Shown piece after piece: positions 1-7,424 of a stretch of 64,000 bases of DNA. The notes under the pieces were generated by a model. It had not been told where the DNA came from. It saw nothing but the letters and a program-made list of their open reading frames with translations, and did no database searches. Source of the DNA: Desulfolinea sp964487745 (GTDB taxonomy: Bacteria > Chloroflexota > Anaerolineae > Anaerolineales > Villigracilaceae); the NCBI GenBank assembly GCA_964487745.1, contig CAZASG010000018.1, positions 8,074-72,073 of the forward strand, written 5' to 3'. The translations under genes were made by a program, and so were the position numbers. The first letter of the stretch is position 1. The number at the start of each line of letters is the position of its first letter.

Positions 1-744
1 CTAGCTGTCGAATCCACAAAGCCAGATGCTGATGACATCATCCAGATCACTTTGGACGTGGCACAGGAATCCATCCAGCGACGAGCGGTACTCTACGATA
101 AAGACGGCGATTCGCATTACGATACGATCTCTGCCTTCATCAAATCCGTACGTGGCTCCGACCCGGACGCAGCCCTTTACTGGCTGGCAAAAATGATCTA
201 CGCAGGTGAAGATCCACGTTTTATTATGCGACGTTTATTGATCCTGGCAGGTGAGGATATTGGCTTGGCTGACCCATTGGGGCTAGTCGTGGCGAATGCC
301 GCTGCCCAAGCCTTTGAATTTGTTGGTATGCCAGAGGGGATTTACTCGATCGTCGAAGCAACCCTTTATTTGGCGACTGCACCGAAATCAAATAGTGCCG
401 GGGCATATTTCAAAGCCTTGAAACGACTGGAAGATCAAGGACAGATCTCTGTCCCCAACCATCTCAAGGATGGCAATCGTGATGCCGCACAACTCAAGCA
501 TGGCGAGGGTTATGTGTATCCGCACGCAGAAGAAGGGCATTTCACCCCCCAGCAATATCTCCCCAAACGCTTGCTAGGAACTTATTTTTACGCACCATCC
601 AACGAAGGTTATGAAGCTGAGATCGTGGCTCGGCTGGAGCATTGGCGCGAGGCGCAACGCAAGGCTTTGGGTATTAACGAGTATGAGTTTGCACCTGAAT
701 TAAGTGAAGAAAAAATCCAAAAAATGAAGCGAAATACAAAATAA
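1..744 (+). CDS. rarA: replication-associated recombination protein A, C-terminal part
   Basis: The frame is open from the first base, so this is the 3' part (about 247 residues) of a RarA/MgsA-type AAA+ ATPase. The ATPase core with its Walker motifs lies outside the window. What is visible is the C-terminal clamp-loader-like helical region that forms the tetramer, with family-typical stretches QRRAVLYDKDGDSHYDTISA, ALYWLAKMI, GEDPRFIMRRL and the PKSNSAGAY motif. RarA acts at stalled replication forks with single-strand binding protein. The gene ends 24 bases before the first HD-GYP gene, with no terminator in between. Identity is firm from the conserved C-terminal region; only the true start is unknown. 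Confidence 0.93.
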   Translation, partial: LAVESTKPDADDIIQITLDVAQESIQRRAVLYDKDGDSHYDTISAFIKSVRGSDPDAALYWLAKMIYAGEDPRFIMRRLLILAGEDIGLADPLGLVVANAAAQAFEFVGMPEGIYSIVEATLYLATAPKSNSAGAYFKALKRLEDQGQISVPNHLKDGNRDAAQLKHGEGYVYPHAEEGHFTPQQYLPKRLLGTYFYAPSNEGYEAEIVARLEHWREAQRKALGINEYEFAPELSEEKIQKMKRNTK

Positions 745-768
745 TCCAAAATCCTTCCTTTTAGCAAA

Positions 769-1935
769 ATGATGCGCCCGAAAAAGCCCCTCGAAACATC
801 ACTAAGCCATTATCAATCTGTGATCGACCTCCCCAATATCGTAGAGAAGCTATTGATCTTGACCGGGTTGACTGAGATTGTCATTTTTGGTATTTGGAGC
901 ACGAATGGGATCGGCATCACCGCCAGAACAATGATCCTGCTTTTCTTTCTGAGCAGCGCCCTTTTTTTTATCAACAGAAAAGGGTATTCCAAAGAAGCTG
1001 GGATAGCATTATTCATTATCGCTTCTCTAAGCGTCACGTATTTAGCCTATCAGGGAGATGGAATATACAGCACGCCTTTCATCTTTTTCCCCATCATTCT
1101 GATCTTTTCGGGCATTTTATTTGGCAAGAAACTGATTTCCTTTATCACTATTTTCCTGATCACCCTGACAACTTTGCTTTTTGCCCTGGATCGATCTGGG
1201 ATAATCATCCCCTTTGATGGCATTATTCAGTGGGCACCGGATTATTATGCACTCGCTGTCGTCATATTGATCGCAACCGCGGCGATCCTTTCGATCGTCA
1301 TGAGCACCATTGAAGAAAATATCGAGATGATATCTCTATCCGAACAACGGATCAAGGAATCTTACGAACTTACGCTGGAAGGGTGGGCAAAGGCACTTGA
1401 ACTAAGCGGAAGAGAACCAAAGGGGCACTCTCAACGCGTTGCTACGCTGGTTACAGAATTTGCAAAAGACCTTGGATTAGATGATCAAGCCATCACATCC
1501 TTACGACAAGGTGCTTTGCTACATGATATTGGAAAAATGGGATTGCCTGATTCAATATTGCTTAAACCAGGTCCGCTTAGCGATGACGAAACAGAATTTT
1601 GCAAGCAGCACACTCTTTTTGCAAAAAAAATACTCCAGGACATCACTTATTTCCAATCATCTATCGACATCCCTGTTCACCACCATGAACAATGGGATGG
1701 GAAAGGCTACCCTGCAGGTCTTTCTGCAAAAAATATCCCCTACCTGGCAAGAATATTCGCTATTATCGACAATTGGGATTCGCTAAGAAGTGATCAAGTT
1801 TATCGCCCAGCATGGTCAAAAGAAAAAACCATATCATATATTACTGACCAAGCTGGCAAAAAATTTGACAGAAAAATTGTTGCAGACTTTTTAGAATTTC
1901 TAAAGGAAGATATGGGTGAGCAACATGGAAGCTAA
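769..1935 (+). CDS. membrane-anchored HD-GYP domain protein (copy 1)
   Basis: A 388-residue protein. The first about 180 residues contain five to six hydrophobic segments, then a short linker, then an HD-GYP domain from about residue 205. The metal-binding HD pair is at residues 252-253 in LLHDIGK, and the HHHEQWDGKGYP block lies near 304-315. HD-GYP enzymes usually hydrolyse cyclic di-GMP; the membrane region is probably a sensor. Family positions after GYP are looser here than in the next gene (IDNWDSLRSDQVYRP instead of the usual DxWDAL..RPYR), so activity may differ. It overlaps its paralogue by 20 bases, implying coupled translation. No substrate can be named from sequence. Confidence 0.85.
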   Translation: MMRPKKPLETSLSHYQSVIDLPNIVEKLLILTGLTEIVIFGIWSTNGIGITARTMILLFFLSSALFFINRKGYSKEAGIALFIIASLSVTYLAYQGDGIYSTPFIFFPIILIFSGILFGKKLISFITIFLITLTTLLFALDRSGIIIPFDGIIQWAPDYYALAVVILIATAAILSIVMSTIEENIEMISLSEQRIKESYELTLEGWAKALELSGREPKGHSQRVATLVTEFAKDLGLDDQAITSLRQGALLHDIGKMGLPDSILLKPGPLSDDETEFCKQHTLFAKKILQDITYFQSSIDIPVHHHEQWDGKGYPAGLSAKNIPYLARIFAIIDNWDSLRSDQVYRPAWSKEKTISYITDQAGKKFDRKIVADFLEFLKEDMGEQHGS

Positions 1936-3088
1936 GCAAAGAAATCCGTCTTTCTCTCCTCTAACGCATTATGAACGTATTATTAACCTCCCAAGCACAC
2001 TCAGCACCGTTCTTCTAGTCTTGATCGAGAGCAGTATGCTCGCCCTTGTTGTTCTTTTTTTTGCAAAGGCAGCATCCAATATCATTATCTCGATCGCTTT
2101 ATTGTCTCTGATCAGCACCATATTATATTTTGCGAATCAACAGGGAAAACATAAAATTGCCGCGATCGGGGCTTTTATTCTCACATCAATATTGCTCACC
2201 TACAATTTGAGCAGCTACAATGGCATCTACGATGTTTCTTTGCTTGCCTTTCCGGGTGTGATCGTTTTTTCCAGCCTTTTGTTGGGCTACCGATCTGTTG
2301 TGCCCATCACCCTTTTTATGGTCGCCACTCTAACAACAGTTCACCGCCTATCTATACTGGGAATTGTTACACCTTATGATGGACTGCTTTCCTCAAGAAG
2401 TCAGGAATTTTGGACCATCATCGCTGCCATGCTGATCACAGGTGCGTTGGTCTTTATCATCATGTCCATGATCGAACAAAACGTAAAAAAGATACTGGAT
2501 TCAGAGAACCGTTTAAAGCAAGTTTATGAAAGCACACTAAAAGGCTGGGCAAAAGCACTGGAACTACGAGATCACGAAACCGAAGGTCATAGCCAGCGCG
2601 TAACACAAATGACTCTCGCTTTGGCCAAGAAAGTTGGCGTAAGTGGTGACGATCTCAAATCCGTCCGCTGGGGAGCGCTTCTGCATGATATTGGAAAGAT
2701 GAGCGTTCCGGATGCTGTACTGCTAAAACCGGGCAGGCTATCAAATGAAGAATTTGAATTCATCAAAAAACACCCTCTAACTGCGAAAATGCTTCTCGAG
2801 GATATTCCTTATTTGCGCAACGCACTTGAGATTCCCTATCTCCATCACGAAAAATGGGATGGCAGCGGTTACCCTCACGGGCTAGAGGGTGAAGACATCC
2901 CTCTTGCGGCACGCATCTTTGCCGTTATTGATGTCTGGGATGCATTGATCTCTGAGCGTCCATACAAGCGCCCCTGGACAGAGGAAGAAAGCATTCGCTA
3001 TATCAAAGCACAATCCGGGAAACATTTTGACCCTACAATAGTTTCAGCTTTCCTCGATATTGTTGAAGAGGATGGTGATAGTACCTAG
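1916..3088 (+). CDS. membrane-anchored HD-GYP domain protein (copy 2)
   Basis: A 390-residue paralogue of the preceding protein with the same layout: hydrophobic N-terminal half, then HD-GYP from about residue 205. It keeps LLHDIGKMSVPD, the Lys-Pro-Gly block, HHEKWDGSGYPHG and a regular IDVWDALISERPYKRP segment, so it is the more canonical c-di-GMP phosphodiesterase of the pair. A GTG start at 1916 is chosen because an AAGGAAG stretch lies about 8 bases upstream; an ATG three codons later is the alternative. The two genes look like a tandem duplication that has diverged mostly in the membrane half. The stop codon lies inside the palindrome at 3084-3099. Confidence 0.86.
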   Translation: MSNMEAKQRNPSFSPLTHYERIINLPSTLSTVLLVLIESSMLALVVLFFAKAASNIIISIALLSLISTILYFANQQGKHKIAAIGAFILTSILLTYNLSSYNGIYDVSLLAFPGVIVFSSLLLGYRSVVPITLFMVATLTTVHRLSILGIVTPYDGLLSSRSQEFWTIIAAMLITGALVFIIMSMIEQNVKKILDSENRLKQVYESTLKGWAKALELRDHETEGHSQRVTQMTLALAKKVGVSGDDLKSVRWGALLHDIGKMSVPDAVLLKPGRLSNEEFEFIKKHPLTAKMLLEDIPYLRNALEIPYLHHEKWDGSGYPHGLEGEDIPLAARIFAVIDVWDALISERPYKRPWTEEESIRYIKAQSGKHFDPTIVSAFLDIVEEDGDST

Positions 3089-3115
3089 AAGCTTCTAGGC
3101 GAGCGGCTTTTTTTT
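3084..3115 (+). terminator. palindrome plus T-run after the HD-GYP pair
   Basis: A perfect 16-base palindrome (3084-3099) spans the stop codon. It is followed nine bases later by an eight-base T-run. It has no unpaired loop unless the central bases open, so it is a plausible but not ideal intrinsic terminator. Confidence 0.45.
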
Positions 3116-3124
3116 ACTCACAAC

Positions 3125-3153
3125 TTGAAGTTCAATCTTCATTTTGCTACAAT
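3125..3153 (+). promoter_or_regulatory. sigma-70-like promoter for the exported protein
   Basis: TTGAAG at 3125-3130 and TACAAT at 3148-3153 are separated by exactly 17 bases. This predicts a start near 3160 and a leader of about 54 bases before the ATG at 3214, which has GGAG seven bases upstream. Confidence 0.6.
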
Positions 3154-3213
3154 TCATGTGCGGCCACATTGAAGAAAACGTTTCAACAGGGTGATTAGAA
3201 ACGGAGATAAAAA

Positions 3214-3720
3214 ATGAGAAAAATAATTGTGGCTTTCATCGCACTTGGGTTGATTTTAGCAACCACACTCCCAGCACAGGCACAGGAAACCGTAGAAATT
3301 ACATTACACAATTCCCCGGATATTGTTTATGCATCTACAAGTGACGATATCGTACTGCGCAGTGGCTGGGCAGCATGCACGTATGGCCTGGTAAAAAGCT
3401 TCCAAAATGCAGCAAGCTACATACTGATCCTTGATGGCACACTTCTTGTCTCACCCGAGAATGACAATTTATACTTCACGCCAATAGAACCCGCTGACAT
3501 CCCAACTCACGCTTGTATTGCAGCCCCTCATGGGGAAAACCTAAGCAAGACAGATTGGAGGTATCCTCTTGGTCAGCTGGAAGCTGGCACCTATGAAATC
3601 TATGCACATGTATGGTTTGAGCATCGCATCATTGATGGAGGGGACTACGATGGGGATGGACACGTAGATTTCATGGAAGGAACATTGTTCGAAAGAACGA
3701 TAACCCTAATTGTCGAGTAA
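3214..3720 (+). CDS. exported protein of unknown function
   Basis: A 168-residue protein beginning with a clear Sec signal peptide (MRKIIVAF..., hydrophobic core, AQA cleavage region near residue 24). The mature part is beta-rich in appearance, with two cysteines (in the WAACTY and THACIA segments) that could form a disulfide. A DGGDYDGDGHVDF stretch near residue 145 resembles a calcium-binding loop. I recognise no family. It has its own promoter and a good Shine-Dalgarno site (GGAG), and is followed by a strong terminator, so it is probably a single-gene unit. A role in the envelope or outside the cell is all that can be inferred. Confidence 0.7.
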   Translation: MRKIIVAFIALGLILATTLPAQAQETVEITLHNSPDIVYASTSDDIVLRSGWAACTYGLVKSFQNAASYILILDGTLLVSPENDNLYFTPIEPADIPTHACIAAPHGENLSKTDWRYPLGQLEAGTYEIYAHVWFEHRIIDGGDYDGDGHVDFMEGTLFERTITLIVE

Positions 3721-3802
3721 TTTTCTATACAAAACCCTGTTGGCAAACAAAGAAAATCTCTAGCATCGCCTTAGCAAGATCTAAAGCAAAATAAGCGATA
3801 CT

Positions 3803-3826
3803 GAAAACGCCCTTTCGGGCGTTTTC
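3803..3826 (+). terminator. intrinsic terminator-like hairpin
   Basis: GAAAACGCCC and GGGCGTTTTC form a perfect 10-bp stem with a four-base TTTC loop. The descending T-rich arm can serve as the U-tract. It closes the 3214-3720 transcription unit and insulates the aromatic operon promoter at 3863. Confidence 0.75.
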
Positions 3827-3862
3827 ACTTAGCCCAATATCCGTCTAACCTCCTTTCACACC

Positions 3863-3891
3863 TTGACACATCCACAGCCCTCCTGTAAACT
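3863..3891 (+). promoter_or_regulatory. promoter of the aromatic amino acid operon
   Basis: A consensus TTGACA (3863-3868), a 17-base spacer and TAAACT (3886-3891). The expected transcription start is near 3897-3900, only a few bases before the leader-peptide ATG at 3902, so the leader peptide would be read from a nearly leaderless mRNA. Confidence 0.8.
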
Positions 3892-3901
3892 TGCGCCCAA
3901 T

Positions 3902-3988
3902 ATGAAAGAAACCGCCCTACGCAATTACTTTTTTTACTTTTATTTTTACGGCTTCCAAAAACGGAAACCGCTGGCGGCGTTTAACTAG
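3902..3988 (+). CDS. Phe/Tyr-rich leader peptide (attenuator)
   Basis: A 28-codon open frame. Codons 9-16 encode Y-F-F-Y-F-Y-F-Y without interruption, followed by Gly-Phe and a later Phe, giving four Tyr and six Phe codons in all. This is the signature of a leader peptide whose translation rate reports charged tRNA-Phe and tRNA-Tyr, as in pheL-type attenuators. It lies between a consensus promoter and a perfect terminator hairpin, directly ahead of a complete Phe/Tyr pathway operon. No Shine-Dalgarno site precedes it; the promoter position suggests leaderless initiation. It is not a stable protein gene in the ordinary sense. The frame, promoter and terminator are seen directly; the control mechanism is inferred. 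Confidence 0.85.
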   Translation: MKETALRNYFFYFYFYGFQKRKPLAAFN

Positions 3989-3993
3989 GCAAT

Positions 3994-4041
3994 TTTCACC
4001 TAAGAGCTAAAAACGTGAGACCATCGGTCTCACGTTTTTTT
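3994..4041 (+). promoter_or_regulatory. aro operon attenuator: antiterminator/terminator region
   Basis: AAACGTGAGACC (4011-4022) and GGTCTCACGTTT (4026-4037) form a perfect 12-bp stem with an ATC loop, ending in a seven-T run (4035-4041): a strong intrinsic terminator. UUUCAC at 3994-3999 can pair with GUGAGA at 4015-4020, inside the 5' arm, as a small competing antiterminator. A ribosome at the leader stop (3986) would mask it, while one stalled on the aromatic codons would not. The terminator is clear; the antiterminator pairing is a proposal. Confidence 0.78.
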
Positions 4042-4067
4042 GTTATCAGTGCTTTCAGGAGGCACCT

Positions 4068-4454
4068 ATGCCAGTACGAGGAATACGCGGTGCGATCACC
4101 GTCAATACAGACACAAGAGATGAAGTTCTTAAAGCAACAACAGAAATGCTTGAAGCCATCTCAGCGGTCAACCCCGGGCTAGATCCCAAAGACATCGCCA
4201 GCGCTTTTTTTACAGTCACAGACGATATTCGCTCCGCCTTTCCTGCTGAAGCAGCACGCTATAACGGCTGGAGAAACGTTCCGCGCCTTTGTGCCAAAGA
4301 GATCCCGGTAAAAGGTGGTCTAGCCTTGCCTCTCTGTATTCGTGTTCTTTTGCACTGGAACACAGAAACTCCTTCTGAAACGATAAAGCATGTCTACCTT
4401 CGAGATGCCCGCAAACTCCGCCCAGATCTCGTTGATGCTGCACAGGAGAACTAA
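4068..4454 (+). CDS. aroH: chorismate mutase, AroH class
   Basis: A 128-residue monofunctional chorismate mutase of the Bacillus AroH (trimeric alpha/beta barrel) class. It converts chorismate to prephenate, the branch step to Phe and Tyr. Active-site equivalents are visible: Arg7 in VRGIRGA, the Glu in CAKEIPV, the Arg in CIRVLLH and the Tyr in HVYLRDA. The length matches the family. The start has a strong AGGAGG six to ten bases upstream. It is the first enzyme gene behind the Phe/Tyr attenuator and ends three bases before the first DAHP synthase gene, so it is the promoter-proximal gene of the operon. Confidence 0.95.
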   Translation: MPVRGIRGAITVNTDTRDEVLKATTEMLEAISAVNPGLDPKDIASAFFTVTDDIRSAFPAEAARYNGWRNVPRLCAKEIPVKGGLALPLCIRVLLHWNTETPSETIKHVYLRDARKLRPDLVDAAQEN

Positions 4455-4457
4455 ACC

Positions 4458-5492
4458 ATGATGATCATCATGCGCACAAGCGCTACCAAAACAGACGTGG
4501 ATAATGTCGTTGCCCGCGTAAAATCCTTTGAATTGGATGCCCACCTCTCGGCGGGCGCGGAACGCACCGTCATCGGTGTGGTCGGCGATGGACGCCCCAT
4601 CGACAAGAGTTTATTCATCCGCCTCCCCGGCGTGGACAGTATTGTCCCCATCTCGAAACCCTACAAACTCGCCTCGCGTGAGTTCTATCCCCAAGACTCT
4701 CTTGTTCCCATCGGGGATCACAAAGTCGGTAACGGCTCCAAGATCATCATCGGCGGCCCCTGTTCCGTTGAAAACCGCGAACAGATTTTAGAGACCGCCC
4801 AAGCTGTCAAAGAAGCGGGCGCGCACGCCCTGCGCGGTGGTGCCTACAAGCCCCGCACCTCGCCCTACTCTTTTCAGGGGATGGGCCAAGAAGGCCTAAA
4901 GCTCCTCGCCGAAGCCCGTGCGCTGACGGGGCTCCCCATCGTCACAGAGATCATTTCTCCCGAACTCGTGCCCCTTGTCGCTGAATATGCCGACGTGCTT
5001 CAGATCGGCACACGCAATATGCAGAACTACTCCCTGCTCAAAGCAGCGGGATTAACAAACCGCACTATCATTCTCAAGCGCGGAATGAGCGCCACGATCA
5101 ACGACTTTTTGATGGCGGCTGAATATATCCTTTCCAAAGGCAATCAGAATGTCATTCTCTGTGAACGCGGCATCCGTACCTTCGAGACCGCCACCCGCAA
5201 CACGACCGACATTAACGCCATCCCCGTCCTGAAATCACTCACCCATCTGCCCGTCATTCTCGACCCCAGCCACAGCACCGGCGACTGGCGTTTCGTTTGC
5301 TCACTCGCTCGCTCCGGCGTCGCCGCAGGCGCAGATGGGCTGATCGTCGAAGTGCATCCTGACCCCGCCAACGCTCTTTCGGATGGCGCACAATCCCTCA
5401 AGCCGAAACGTTTTGCGGATATGGTCAATCAAGTCAACATCATCTCCGATGCATTGAAAGCAGCAAATATCTCGGCACTGCCAGAAGAGTAA
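4458..5492 (+). CDS. aroF: 3-deoxy-7-phosphoheptulonate (DAHP) synthase, copy 1
   Basis: A 344-residue type I-beta DAHP synthase, catalysing PEP + erythrose 4-phosphate to DAHP, the entry step of the shikimate pathway. About 90 N-terminal residues form a ferredoxin-like regulatory domain of the Thermotoga type. The KDO8P/DAHP synthase barrel follows, with GGPCSVE, LRGGAYKPRTSPYSFQG, TEIISPE, IGTRNMQN, LKRGMSAT, CERGIRTFET and DPSHSTG. AGGAG lies near the end of aroH; several Met codons cluster at the start (MMIIM), so the exact first residue is uncertain. A near-identical paralogue follows after 18 bases, suggesting a tandem duplication that may allow separate feedback control. Confidence 0.95.
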   Translation: MMIIMRTSATKTDVDNVVARVKSFELDAHLSAGAERTVIGVVGDGRPIDKSLFIRLPGVDSIVPISKPYKLASREFYPQDSLVPIGDHKVGNGSKIIIGGPCSVENREQILETAQAVKEAGAHALRGGAYKPRTSPYSFQGMGQEGLKLLAEARALTGLPIVTEIISPELVPLVAEYADVLQIGTRNMQNYSLLKAAGLTNRTIILKRGMSATINDFLMAAEYILSKGNQNVILCERGIRTFETATRNTTDINAIPVLKSLTHLPVILDPSHSTGDWRFVCSLARSGVAAGADGLIVEVHPDPANALSDGAQSLKPKRFADMVNQVNIISDALKAANISALPEE

Positions 5493-5510
5493 TTCAAGAG
5501 GAAAAATCTT

Positions 5511-6548
5511 ATGATGATCATTATGAAAACCACCGCAACACCCGAAGAAGTAAAGAACGTCCGTCAACGGGTAACCGACCTCGACTTGCACCCTCATCAA
5601 ATTTCGGGCGAGGAGCGGAACGTGATCGGCGTCGTCGGTGACGGCCGCCCCGTTGACCCAACTGCTTTCATCCGTTTGCCGGGCGTGGCAACCGTCATCC
5701 CCATCTCCAAGCCCTATAAACTTGCCTCGCGTGAATTCTTCCCTGAAAACACGCTCATCCCCATCGGCGAAAATCACGTCGTCGGGAACGGGACGCCGAC
5801 CATCATCGCCGGACCTTGCGCCGTTGAGAGTCGCAAGCAAATTCTAGAAACGGCAAAAGCCGTCAAGGATGCAGGGGCGCACGCCCTGCGCGGTGGTGCC
5901 TTCAAGCCGCGTACTTCCCCCTACTCCTTCCAGGGGATGGGTGAAGAAGGGCTGCAACTGCTCGCCGAAGCCCGCGAACTGACAGGGCTGCCCATCGTCA
6001 CCGAAGTGACCGCGCCCGAACTGGTGCCTCTCGTTGCCGAATACGCCGACGTGCTCCAGATCGGCACGCGTAATATGCAAAATTATGCCCTGCTCAAAGC
6101 GGTCGGCTTGAGCAACCGCAGCATCATTCTCAAACGCGGCATGAGCGCCACCATTAACGACTTCCTGATGGCTGCCGAATACATCCTTTCCAAAGGTAAC
6201 CACAACGTCATCCTCTGCGAGCGCGGCATCCGCACCTTCGAAACATCCACGCGTAACACTACCGATATCAACGCCATCCCCGTTTTGCAGGCTCAAACTC
6301 ACCTCCCCGTCATCCTCGATCCCAGCCATAGCACAGGCCATTGGGAATATGTTTCCGCTCTCGCTCGCTCTGGCATTGCCGCGGGTGCAGATGGTATCAT
6401 CGTTGAGGTACATCCCAACCCCGCCGATGCTCTCTCTGATGGCGCCCAGTCGCTTAAGCCCAAACGCTTCGCTCGCCTGGTCAATCAGGTCAACGCCATC
6501 GCAAAAGTGCTCAAGGACGAGCAGATTTCAACCAATCCGCTTCAATGA
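5511..6548 (+). CDS. aroF: 3-deoxy-7-phosphoheptulonate (DAHP) synthase, copy 2
   Basis: A 345-residue paralogue of the preceding gene with the same N-terminal ferredoxin-like domain and catalytic barrel. Conserved blocks include AGPCAVE, LRGGAFKPRTSPYSFQG, TEVTAPE, IGTRNMQNY, LKRGMSAT, CERGIRTFET and DPSHSTG. Differences from copy 1 concentrate in the N-terminal 90 residues and in scattered surface positions, which would fit one copy sensing Tyr and the other Phe; that is inference. AGAGG lies about ten bases before the ATG cluster. Its TGA stop overlaps the tyrA ATG in an ATGA junction, so the two are translationally coupled. Confidence 0.95.
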   Translation: MMIIMKTTATPEEVKNVRQRVTDLDLHPHQISGEERNVIGVVGDGRPVDPTAFIRLPGVATVIPISKPYKLASREFFPENTLIPIGENHVVGNGTPTIIAGPCAVESRKQILETAKAVKDAGAHALRGGAFKPRTSPYSFQGMGEEGLQLLAEARELTGLPIVTEVTAPELVPLVAEYADVLQIGTRNMQNYALLKAVGLSNRSIILKRGMSATINDFLMAAEYILSKGNHNVILCERGIRTFETSTRNTTDINAIPVLQAQTHLPVILDPSHSTGHWEYVSALARSGIAAGADGIIVEVHPNPADALSDGAQSLKPKRFARLVNQVNAIAKVLKDEQISTNPLQ

Positions 6549-7414
6549 TCATGCAAGAATCTAACTTTTTACGCGATCAAAATATTGCTATAGTTGGATT
6601 GGGGCTGATGGGCGCATCCGTCGCGATGGGATTACGCGGTCATTGCAAAAGCCTCCTCGGAGCAGATACCGATTCGCTCACCTGTCAATTTGCCACCGCT
6701 AAAGGAATCGTCGATTCAGCCTCGACTGACCTCCGCGACATCCTGCCCCAAGCGGATATACTGATCATCGCCACTCCCGTCTCTGCCGCACTTGAGATCA
6801 TCGCCGCGCTCCCCGGCATCCATAACGGAAGCAAGCTGATTATCACAGACGTCACGTCGACGAAAGTCCAGATCATGCAGGCGCTCGAGTCCCTTCCATC
6901 CAATTTTGATGTGATCGGTGGACATCCTCTCTGCGGTAAGGAGAAGCTGGGCATCTGCCACGCCGAGAAGGAAATGCTGCGTGGCTGCACCTACACGCTG
7001 ACGCCTGCTGAACGCACATCTGAGCGGACGAAAGCCCTTGCGCTGGAGCTTGTGGAAATAATCGGTGGGCGTTCACACTGGATCGACGCCGAAACGCACG
7101 ACCTCACCCTTGCCGCCACCAGCCATGCGCCGCATTTGCTCGCTGTCGCACTGACACACGCCACTGAAAAAGAGTATGCCAAGTTGAGCGGTGGCGGCCT
7201 TTCGAGCGCAACGCGCTTGGCATCCACACCAACCAGCATGATGCTTTCAATGGTGATGACAAACGCTGAGAATACGATTGCGAAGCTACGCGAAACGCAA
7301 GTCGAGATCGAAAAGATCATTGCACTGATGGAAGTCGGCGATGAAGCTAGCCTGGAGATATTGCTCAATGCCAGTCACGCTAAACGCGAAGAGATGATGT
7401 ATTTGGCAAGCTGA
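6545..7414 (+). CDS. tyrA: prephenate dehydrogenase
   Basis: A 289-residue TyrA-family enzyme: NAD(P)-dependent oxidative decarboxylation of prephenate to 4-hydroxyphenylpyruvate (arogenate as substrate cannot be excluded). The Rossmann fingerprint IVGLGLMGASVA is near residues 15-26. GGHPLCGKE, the substrate-binding His-Pro segment, follows near 125, and an all-helical dimerisation domain contains ATSHAPHLLAVAL. No C-terminal ACT domain is present, so allosteric control by Tyr, if any, would act elsewhere. It starts inside the stop of the second DAHP synthase gene (ATGA overlap) and is followed after ten bases by aroA. Confidence 0.94.
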   Translation: MIMQESNFLRDQNIAIVGLGLMGASVAMGLRGHCKSLLGADTDSLTCQFATAKGIVDSASTDLRDILPQADILIIATPVSAALEIIAALPGIHNGSKLIITDVTSTKVQIMQALESLPSNFDVIGGHPLCGKEKLGICHAEKEMLRGCTYTLTPAERTSERTKALALELVEIIGGRSHWIDAETHDLTLAATSHAPHLLAVALTHATEKEYAKLSGGGLSSATRLASTPTSMMLSMVMTNAENTIAKLRETQVEIEKIIALMEVGDEASLEILLNASHAKREEMMYLAS

Positions 7415-7424
7415 GCAGATAAAA

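Noticed and set aside
5301..6413. Long minus-strand frames opposite the two DAHP synthases (5301-5840 and 5844-6413)
   Set aside because: They mirror the duplicated plus-strand genes, show no recognisable domain and have no start signals.
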